A DNA stretch of 64,000 nucleotides. It comes from Sutterella sp047777475 (GTDB lineage Bacteria; Pseudomonadota; Gammaproteobacteria; Burkholderiales; Burkholderiaceae_F). The position numbers were made by a program, and so were the translations under genes. Of the stretch, positions 58,106-64,000 are shown piece by piece. The first letter of the stretch is position 1. Every line of letters begins with the position of its first letter. The notes under the pieces are model-generated. The model was given only the letters and a program-made list of their open reading frames with translations, was not told the origin of the DNA and did not search any database. The stretch is taken from contig JBKEET010000004.1 in assembly GCA_047777475.1 (NCBI GenBank), positions 62,001 to 126,000 of the forward strand, given 5' to 3'.

Positions 58106-59350
58106 ATGTCCAATTCCGCCGTTCTCGAGCGCTTCCTGCGCTACGCTCGCGTCAACACCCAGTCCGACCCGAAGAGCAGCACGTCGCCCTCGGCGGCGCG
58201 CGAGCTCGACCTCGCGAGGATGCTCTTTAAGGAACTCTCCGACCTCGGCGCCAAGGACGTCAGGCTCACCGAGAAGGGCATCGTCTTCGCGTCGATCCCG
58301 GCCGCGAAGGGCTGCGAGGCCGCGCCCGCGGTCGGCTTCATCGCGCACATGGACACCTCGCCCGATGCGCCGGGCGAGGGCGTCAGGCCGCAGATCCTCC
58401 GCTACGAAGGGGGCGACGTGACGCTCAACGCCGAAAAGGGCATCGTGCTCGAGGCCGCGCGCTTCCCCGAAATCCTCGCCTATAAAGGCGAAGACATCGT
58501 CTTTACGGACGGCACGACGCTCTTAGGCGCCGACGACAAGGCGGGCATGGCCGCGATCATGACAATGGCCGCGCACATGCTCGCGCATCCCGAGGAGCCG
58601 CACGCCGCGATCCGCATCGCCTTCACGCCCGACGAAGAAATCGGGCGCGGCACGGAAAACTTCGACATCAAGGCATTCGGCGCGGCCTATGCCTATACGT
58701 TCGACGGCGGCGAAAAGGGCGGCCTCGAATGGGAGAACTTCAATGCGGGCACGGCGCGCGTGCGCTTCTTGGGGCTCGGCGTCCACCCGGGCAGCGCCAA
58801 GGGCAAGATGGCCAACGCGGTGCGCGCGGCCGCGGCCTTCGTCGCCTCGCTCCCGTTCGATCAGGCGCCCGAAACGACCGAGGACCACGAAGGCTTCGTG
58901 CACCCTCACGAAATCGAAGGCAATGTGGTGAGCGCAGCGGTCGAAGTGCTCGTGCGCGACCACAGCCGCGAGCGCTACGAGGAAAAGAAGGCGATGCTCG
59001 AGCGGCTCGCCAAGGAGGCCGCCGCGCGCTTCCGCGGCATGCGCTGCGAGTTCTCTTTTGAAGAAAGCTACGAAAACATGCGCCCCTACCTCGAGAAGAC
59101 GCCGAAGGTCCTCGACATCGCCCGCGAGGCAATGAAGCGGGCGGGCATCGTCCCGAAGGAAATCCCGATCCGCGGCGGCACCGACGGCGCGATGCTCTCG
59201 GCCAAAGGGCTGCCGTGCCCCAATATCTTCGGGGGCGGCCTCAATTTCCACGGCGTCTACGAATTCCTGCCGGTCGCCTCGCTCGAGGCTTCGGCCGCGA
59301 CCGCGATCGAGATCGCGAGGCTCTCTGCCGAAGTGAATTCGCTCGGCTGA
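58106..59350 (+). CDS. pepT: Tripeptide aminopeptidase (peptidase T)
   Basis: This is a 414-residue M20B peptidase that removes the N-terminal residue of tripeptides in the cytoplasm. The zinc site residues are in FIAHMDTSPDAPG (His, Asp), LLGADDKAGM (Asp), TPDEEIGRGTENFD (Glu-Glu), YTFDGGEKGG (Asp) and near the end GGGLNFHGVYEFLPV (His). All match PepT. It lies 42 bases after the YddG-like exporter gene, probably in the same transcript, and ends at a strong terminator. In E. coli pepT is induced under anaerobiosis. Confidence 0.94.
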   Translation: MSNSAVLERFLRYARVNTQSDPKSSTSPSAARELDLARMLFKELSDLGAKDVRLTEKGIVFASIPAAKGCEAAPAVGFIAHMDTSPDAPGEGVRPQILRYEGGDVTLNAEKGIVLEAARFPEILAYKGEDIVFTDGTTLLGADDKAGMAAIMTMAAHMLAHPEEPHAAIRIAFTPDEEIGRGTENFDIKAFGAAYAYTFDGGEKGGLEWENFNAGTARVRFLGLGVHPGSAKGKMANAVRAAAAFVASLPFDQAPETTEDHEGFVHPHEIEGNVVSAAVEVLVRDHSRERYEEKKAMLERLAKEAAARFRGMRCEFSFEESYENMRPYLEKTPKVLDIAREAMKRAGIVPKEIPIRGGTDGAMLSAKGLPCPNIFGGGLNFHGVYEFLPVASLEASAATAIEIARLSAEVNSLG

Positions 59351-59381
59351 GCAAAGAAAAGGCGTAGCCTAACACAGATAG

Positions 59382-59415
59382 GCGCTGCCGCGACCAGTTC
59401 GCGGCGGCGCTTTTT
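59382..59415 (+). terminator. Rho-independent terminator after pepT
   Basis: GCGCTGCCGCGA pairs with TCGCGGCGGCGC (12 positions, one T-G) around CCAGT, then five T. It marks the right border of the GC-rich resident genes. Confidence 0.82.
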
Positions 59416-59503
59416 AGTCGTTTTAATGTTGCAATGCTTTTGTTTTCGTCGCTTTTGAAAACCTAGTAAAAACCGCAAAAACGTAGGGAATTAAAAGAGC
59501 ATT

Positions 59504-59512
59504 TGTTAGAAT
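59504..59512 (+). promoter_or_regulatory. Extended -10 promoter of the BREX operon
   Basis: TGTTAGAAT contains an extended -10 (TGn) and a TAGAAT box, 27 bases before the brxE ATG. The -35 region is weak. The surrounding 120 bases are AT-rich. Confidence 0.45.
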
Positions 59513-59538
59513 TAAAAACGTTTTGCCGGGAGAGCACA

Positions 59539-60039
59539 ATGAAATCAGATTTGGAAAAGCTTTTTTGTCTTCGCTTGGCCGTCGGCATGCTTGGGGAACG
59601 GAAGAAATGGTGGGCAACTTCAGCCTGCAATTCCGGCAGCATTGGCATTTTCAAAGAACTTTTCCCTAAAACCTGGCGCCTTGCCGCTTTTTCGGCAACC
59701 AGCGAAGCGGCCAAGCTGGTGCACCGCGAAGCGCTCAGCAACCGCTCCCAGCATCTCTTTCGCTTTGAGACTGACCTTGAACAGGATGTGCGGCGCTTTG
59801 CGCTCAGTGAAGACGGCGAAAAACTTTTCGATCGGGTGACCTCTTCTTGCGAAGCAGCCGAAGCGGTGCTTGACGAGCTATCTGAAAAAGGCGTGCATCC
59901 GAAAACCGGTGCCGTAAAGCTCGGGATGGCCGACAAGGAGACGATTTTTGCATCGATCGGCCAGATGGCTGCCCTCTACCGCACCGCTCTCAAAACCGAT
60001 GAGCGCTGCTATCCCTTCTTCTCTCCTAAGGAGGACTGA
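59539..60039 (+). CDS. brxE: BREX protein BrxE
   Basis: This is a 166-residue protein, starting at the ATG at 59539 with GGGAGAG upstream. The opening LRLAVGMLGERKKWWATSACNSGSIGIFKELFPKTWRLAAF and the later HREALSNRSQHLFRFETDLEQD match the BrxE pattern (WW-T-S, then G...FL...FPRT...A and H...R..HLFRLP..E). BrxE is found first in type 6 BREX phage-defence operons; its molecular role is not known. The stop overlaps the next start (TGATG). GC content and codon use are clearly lower than in pepT to the left, suggesting transfer. Identification is by pattern memory, hence moderate confidence. Confidence 0.72.
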   Translation: MKSDLEKLFCLRLAVGMLGERKKWWATSACNSGSIGIFKELFPKTWRLAAFSATSEAAKLVHREALSNRSQHLFRFETDLEQDVRRFALSEDGEKLFDRVTSSCEAAEAVLDELSEKGVHPKTGAVKLGMADKETIFASIGQMAALYRTALKTDERCYPFFSPKED

Positions 60040-60818
60040 TGAACGAAGACTACTATTCACGGACACTGACCTATGGAGGTGCCTCCGTTGAAAAGTGCCT
60101 GAGAATTCTTTCTTTTTGGGAAGAAGGCATGGACGTTCAGACTCTCTACGAGAAAATTTTGAGCGCCCATCCTGAGCATACAGCTGAATCCTCAATGCAT
60201 TTTGTCAAGAAACTCTTCAAGTTTCGTTTTCTGACGCCTGAGGCGCTTCCTTGGACATGCCTTCTGAAGCGTTATAAATCCGCTTTCTCCGGCGAAGTCA
60301 TTGAGCAGATTTGCTTTTTATTGACGGCCAGAGCGGAACACATTCTTCGGGATTTCTTGACCATGGAATATTGGCCCCGAGTGCGGCAGGGAGAAAAACG
60401 CATAGACCGAGAACTCATACGTGCTTTTTTAATGGAGGCCGTTCGCGAGGGAAGAGGGGGCGGGGTTTGGACGCCCGCCCGAACAAGACGAGTTCTTAGC
60501 AGGCTGCATACAGTTTGCGTGGGTTTCCATCTCATGAAGCCGGATCCAGACAGCCGTGTGACACCTCCCGTGCTCTTCAAAGAAATTGCTGTGTTGCTCG
60601 CTTACGATCTTAAAGACCGCGGACTGAGTGATGAGGATGTTGTTCGGCATCGGGACTGGTCCCTTTTCGGTTTGTCCGCCGATGATGTTAAGCATCTACT
60701 GAGTTCATCAGGGATGTCTCGCTGGATGCTTGTAAGTGAAAAGAACGGAAAAACCGCAATCGATTGGCAGTATCCCGGCATGACGGAGGTTGCAGAGAGC
60801 TATGTCGCAAACCATTGA
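60039..60818 (+). CDS. brxA: BREX protein BrxA (DUF1819 family)
   Basis: This is a 259-residue helical protein starting in overlap with the brxE stop. The DUF1819 features are a first segment YYSRTLTYGGASVEKCLRILSFWEEG, a middle LRDFLTMEYWPRVRQGEKRIDRELIRAFLMEA, and VWTPARTRRVLSRLHTVCVGFHLM (the family W-S-x-x-T then R...L..L.e.G pattern). BrxA is a small DNA-binding, winged-helix protein near the start of BREX operons. Position between brxE and brxB supports the call, as does the length. Its 3' end overlaps brxB by 17 bases. Confidence 0.72.
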   Translation: MNEDYYSRTLTYGGASVEKCLRILSFWEEGMDVQTLYEKILSAHPEHTAESSMHFVKKLFKFRFLTPEALPWTCLLKRYKSAFSGEVIEQICFLLTARAEHILRDFLTMEYWPRVRQGEKRIDRELIRAFLMEAVREGRGGGVWTPARTRRVLSRLHTVCVGFHLMKPDPDSRVTPPVLFKEIAVLLAYDLKDRGLSDEDVVRHRDWSLFGLSADDVKHLLSSSGMSRWMLVSEKNGKTAIDWQYPGMTEVAESYVANH

Positions 60819-61407
60819 AGCTTTCACAGACGATTTATGCCACCGCCTTGCCCAAAGACGGCCTTTAAATCCTTCGGGCTACGAGCCTGTCTATTTTTTG
60901 GTCTACGAACCTTCTCGCACGCTGCGCATGCAGGAGTATTGCCGTTCGCTTGCCGCGAAGCTGCGGAGTGATGGCCATCTTGTTGAAGAATTCAATCTTT
61001 TTGCAGAGCTTAAAGAGCTGCTTACGAAAAATGAGGATTGGGATGCCATTACTGAGTGGGATAAGGAAAATCCACTTGAATGGCAGGAGCTGCAGGCCAC
61101 ACTTTCGGATATTGCGGAAGATCGCGAAGAAGGCCTTGCAGCTAGGCTTTTAACTTGTTTGGAAAAACTTCATGAAAAATCCAAGAACGAGCCTCTTCCA
61201 CCAGTGCTTTTAGTTACAGGACTTGAAGCGCTGCATTGCTTCATGAGACCAGGAGCGCTGGAAAACAAACTTAACGGGCATTTCTGGTACCCGACCGTTT
61301 TCTTTTATCCCGGGGAAAAAGAAGGCAAGACAGGCTTGAATTTTTTAGGCATCAACGGCGTTGACGGCAACTACCGCTCTGAACATTTGAGCGTGCCCGC
61401 TTATTGA
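60802..61407 (+). CDS. brxB: BREX protein BrxB (DUF1788 family)
   Basis: This is a 201-residue protein. The ATG at 60802 (MSQTIEAFTDDLCHRLAQ) is preferred over a TTG 4 codons earlier. The DUF1788 signature is present: FLVYEPSRTLRMQEYC at the start, LVTGLEALHCFMRPGALENKLNG, and the closing TVFFYPGEKEGKTGLNFLGINGVDGNYRSEHL. BrxB is an essential core BREX component of unknown biochemistry, thought to support the BrxC ATPase. It lies between BrxA and BrxC, as in most BREX types. Confidence 0.87.
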   Translation: MSQTIEAFTDDLCHRLAQRRPLNPSGYEPVYFLVYEPSRTLRMQEYCRSLAAKLRSDGHLVEEFNLFAELKELLTKNEDWDAITEWDKENPLEWQELQATLSDIAEDREEGLAARLLTCLEKLHEKSKNEPLPPVLLVTGLEALHCFMRPGALENKLNGHFWYPTVFFYPGEKEGKTGLNFLGINGVDGNYRSEHLSVPAY

Positions 61408-61426
61408 AAGAGAAAGGGAATAAGAC

Positions 61427-64000
61427 ATGACGGCATCTATCCGAACGTTGCTGAGCGATCCGTCTCAGGTTGAGCGCATCATTCAGAAAGTCATTGACTA
61501 TCAGCACTCCGATCCGGAAAAAATCGCTTCCGAAATGAAGGAGTACATCGTCACCCGACACATTGAAAACAGCATTGACCGTTTCCTTGACTGGGTGGAT
61601 GCCTCAGTTGGACAAGGTGGGGGCGGAGAGATCGGAGTTTGGGTAAGCGGCTTCTATGGCTCCGGCAAATCTTCTTTTACTAAATATTTAGGTTACGCTC
61701 TTGACAGTCAAAACTCTGGCTTTGAGGGCAGAAGCTTCACCGATCGTCTTGCCGAACAAATTGAATCTGTGACAGTCAGACAGCACCTTAAAACTTTGGT
61801 GAAGCGTTTGCGGCCTGCCGTAGTGATGCTCGATCTTGCGACTCACAATTATGGTTCGAACATTGCCGATGTGTCGGAGATTCTGTATCGCTATGTGCTC
61901 GGCTGGGCAGGTTACAGCGACATAGATCTGCAGATTGCCGATTTTGAGATGACAGTTGACCGCGACGGTCGCAGGGAAGAACTTCTTGAAAGAAGCCGTG
62001 AGTACGGCAAGGACTGGCTTAAGGTGCATAACCGCAGTGTTATTGCGCGAAATCTTGCTTCGAAGCTCAATGCCGAAATGTACGGCGAGCCTCTCGATTT
62101 CAGCAATAAAAGTGGGGTGCTTTCAATCGAAGAGCGCGTAAAGCGCATCATTGAGATCGTTCGTCATAAAACTCATTGTGAATATATCTTTTTCATCCTT
62201 GACGAAGTTGGGCAGCATATTGGCGCACATCTGAGTGCCATCGAAGACATGCAGGGACTTGTGCAGAATATGCGCACGGTCGGCGAGGGCAAGGTTTTTC
62301 TGATGGCCACGGCGCAGCAAACGCTTACCGAGAGTGACTCAAGAGCTGCATTTAATTCTCCTTATCTATTTAAGCTGAAAGGACGTTTCCCGCTTTCCAT
62401 TACGCTTGAAAGCAGTGATATTGAAGAGATCTGCTGGCGCAGGTTGCTAAGGAAAAGCGCCTCGGGCGAAGAGGAATTGACTCAGCTGTTTAAGCGCGTT
62501 GGAAGCGGTCTTAAGGTTAAAACTAAGCTCGCCAATGCCAAACTGTTTGAAGGCAGTCTTAATGAGAGCAACTTCGCCTCACTTTATCCGTTCCTGCCGT
62601 CACATTTCAAAATTCTTCTTTCGGTGTTGGGGACGCTTTCAAAAGGAGAAGGCGGAACGGGACTGCGCTCGGCAATTAAGGTTGTTCAGGATGTTCTGAC
62701 AGGGGGCCGCATCGGCCATATTGATAAGAATGCGCTGATCAACATGCCCATCGGCAAACTGGTGACGGCAGAAAATTTCTATAACGAACTGCGTCAGGAT
62801 ATAGAGGCAGTTGAACGTGATTTATCCGAGGCTGCTCAGAAAACGGCAGAAGCATACCGCGATGATCCCCTTGCGCTGCGTATCGCAAAGACTCTGGTTA
62901 TTACCGAATTGCTGAAAGGCTTCGAAGCTACGCCGGCTAATCTCTCGGCTTTGCTGATTGACAATGTTTCTGCTCCAGACAGGGCTAAAGAAATTTCTAC
63001 AAAGCTTGATCAGATGGCCCGCGACAGCACTGTACCGATTGGCAGAAATGCAAATGGCACTTATCACTATCTGAATGAGCGCATGGCGGCCCTTGAACAT
63101 GAAAAATTGACGCTGAACGTTTTTTCTTCCGAGCTCACTAAAGAACGAAATACTATTTTGGCGGAGATTTTTGGCTCTTTCCTTCGTATTTCAACGGGTA
63201 AATTAAGCTGTTCAGCTTCGTTGTTTCTTTATGGCAACCCAACTTGTATTAGCGGTGTTGGAAAGGAGCCATTGGAGCTTCAGGTTGCGTTTTATGAGAC
63301 AGGAGAAGATCCATCGGCCAGAAAGCAGGAATTGCTAGAAGAAAGCCTTGAAACAAAAAATGCAGCTTTTCTGTTAACTGAAACGCCTGAAGGCTTCACT
63401 GATCTTTTGAATGAGATCATTAAATCTGACAAAGTCGCTGATGCGCATGCGGGAAGCGCTGATCAGGTGGAGCGTGACTTTGTCCGCGATCAGAAATCCA
63501 AAGCTTCGCAGGCCCGAAAAAATCTGCAGGAAATGCTTAATCAGAGTTTCGACCGTTCGTCTCTTTTCATTCGAGGTGCAGAACGAACTGTGAGAGCTAC
63601 AGAAGATTTTGGGCAGATGCTTGAAAGTGCTCTTTCTGATTTCGCCGGCAGGATCTTTGACAAGCACAACCAAGTTGAAAATGCAGATCCTAAGCCGGGT
63701 ATGGCAAAGCATATTCTGCAATTAAAACACGGGATGTCTGGCTATGACCCTCTTGAGCTGTTGGAGTGGAAGGACGAGACCCCCGTGCTTCAGGAAAAGC
63801 CTGCAGCAGCCAGTGTGCTGGATTATCTGAAGCTTTCGGAAAATCTGCGGGGCGGAGAGCTGCTTGACCATTTTATGAACCCGCCTTTTGGTTGGATTAA
63901 AGACATCACACTTTATGTAGTATCCGCTCTCTTCGTTACCGGGCATATTGAACTCAATATTGCTGGCCACCATTACCGCACCGTGGAAAGAGCGGTTCTG
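61427..64000 (+). CDS. brxC: BREX P-loop ATPase BrxC (3' end outside window)
   Basis: 858 codons of a large P-loop protein are visible, open to the window edge. BrxC proteins are usually 1,100-1,250 residues, so roughly 300 are missing. It starts at ATG 61427 with AGAAAGGG upstream, 19 bases after brxB. The start TASIRTLLSDPSQVERIIQKVIDYQ and the segment DRFLDWVDASVGQGGGGEIGVWVSGFYGSGKSSF (Walker A at 75-84) are typical, and a Walker B appears as IFFILDEVGQHIGA (about 252-265). BrxC couples nucleotide hydrolysis to DNA modification and exclusion with PglX and PglZ, which should follow outside the window. Confidence 0.92.
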   Translation, partial: MTASIRTLLSDPSQVERIIQKVIDYQHSDPEKIASEMKEYIVTRHIENSIDRFLDWVDASVGQGGGGEIGVWVSGFYGSGKSSFTKYLGYALDSQNSGFEGRSFTDRLAEQIESVTVRQHLKTLVKRLRPAVVMLDLATHNYGSNIADVSEILYRYVLGWAGYSDIDLQIADFEMTVDRDGRREELLERSREYGKDWLKVHNRSVIARNLASKLNAEMYGEPLDFSNKSGVLSIEERVKRIIEIVRHKTHCEYIFFILDEVGQHIGAHLSAIEDMQGLVQNMRTVGEGKVFLMATAQQTLTESDSRAAFNSPYLFKLKGRFPLSITLESSDIEEICWRRLLRKSASGEEELTQLFKRVGSGLKVKTKLANAKLFEGSLNESNFASLYPFLPSHFKILLSVLGTLSKGEGGTGLRSAIKVVQDVLTGGRIGHIDKNALINMPIGKLVTAENFYNELRQDIEAVERDLSEAAQKTAEAYRDDPLALRIAKTLVITELLKGFEATPANLSALLIDNVSAPDRAKEISTKLDQMARDSTVPIGRNANGTYHYLNERMAALEHEKLTLNVFSSELTKERNTILAEIFGSFLRISTGKLSCSASLFLYGNPTCISGVGKEPLELQVAFYETGEDPSARKQELLEESLETKNAAFLLTETPEGFTDLLNEIIKSDKVADAHAGSADQVERDFVRDQKSKASQARKNLQEMLNQSFDRSSLFIRGAERTVRATEDFGQMLESALSDFAGRIFDKHNQVENADPKPGMAKHILQLKHGMSGYDPLELLEWKDETPVLQEKPAAASVLDYLKLSENLRGGELLDHFMNPPFGWIKDITLYVVSALFVTGHIELNIAGHHYRTVERAVL

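Noticed and set aside
59350..59538. Attachment-site repeats at the BREX island border
   Set aside because: I looked for direct repeats and an integrase near the composition change and saw none on this side.
1..64000. CRISPR array or insertion sequence
   Set aside because: No regularly spaced repeats and no transposase-like frames with terminal inverted repeats were seen.

Overview
The window is about 64 kb of high-GC chromosome from a Gram-negative, anaerobic or microaerophilic respirer. Tat-exported NapA, NarX/NarL, TolC- and NsrR-type proteins and the overall gene set suggest a gut betaproteobacterium of the Sutterellaceae (Sutterella or Parasutterella type). That placement is inferred from gene content, not from a marker gene. 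Most genes share one GC-rich codon style. The exceptions are AT-rich promoter islands and the last 4.5 kb, which is clearly lower in GC.

Layout. 1-7.4 kb: the tail of an unknown gene, hydG (radical SAM maturase of [FeFe]-hydrogenase) divergent from a LysR regulator, an unknown protein, rlhA, an ankyrin protein and a TatD nuclease. 7.4-12.3 kb: a four-gene export operon (TolC, HlyD, two ABC-2 permeases) with no ATPase gene. 12.9-19.8 kb: a nitrobindin-like protein, a type Vd patatin autotransporter, a frameshifted tandem universal stress protein, a HAD hydrolase, a lipoprotein and an amidohydrolase. 20-23 kb: a SagB/nitroreductase-like protein, a HTH protein, NsrR, and a flavohaemoglobin-type reductase domain with no globin. 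23-30 kb: M20 peptidase, AspT/YidE-type transporter, a candidate structured RNA with its own terminator, a fused double racemase, and formate-THF ligase.

30-43 kb: an orphan FixJ-type regulator, small unknowns, then a tight operon behind Fur-box-like sequences (32.6-36.3 kb). That operon encodes a small membrane protein, a P1B-type ATPase with SCA in place of CPC, an HMA-like protein with an arginine-rich LPGRxRxR start, and a second small membrane protein. It matches the published ferrosome (fez) iron-storage organelle clusters and is the most interesting system here. MetQ, a Cys-rich HxlR regulator divergent from a CopA with a fused CopZ-like domain, and narXL follow.

43-59.4 kb: napDAGHB periplasmic nitrate reductase, convergent with narL and probably under its control; an aldo/keto reductase; a dCTPase-like MazG protein; a zinc/cadmium ATPase divergent from its MerR regulator; an isoaspartyl dipeptidase broken by a frameshift; a YddG-like exporter; and pepT. 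Together these describe nitrate respiration with nitric-oxide defence and a large metal-handling capacity (Fe, Cu, Zn/Cd). 59.5 kb to the end: brxE, brxA, brxB and the first 858 codons of brxC, the start of a BREX phage-defence island whose order fits type 6 and whose base composition suggests horizontal acquisition. The rest lies outside the window.
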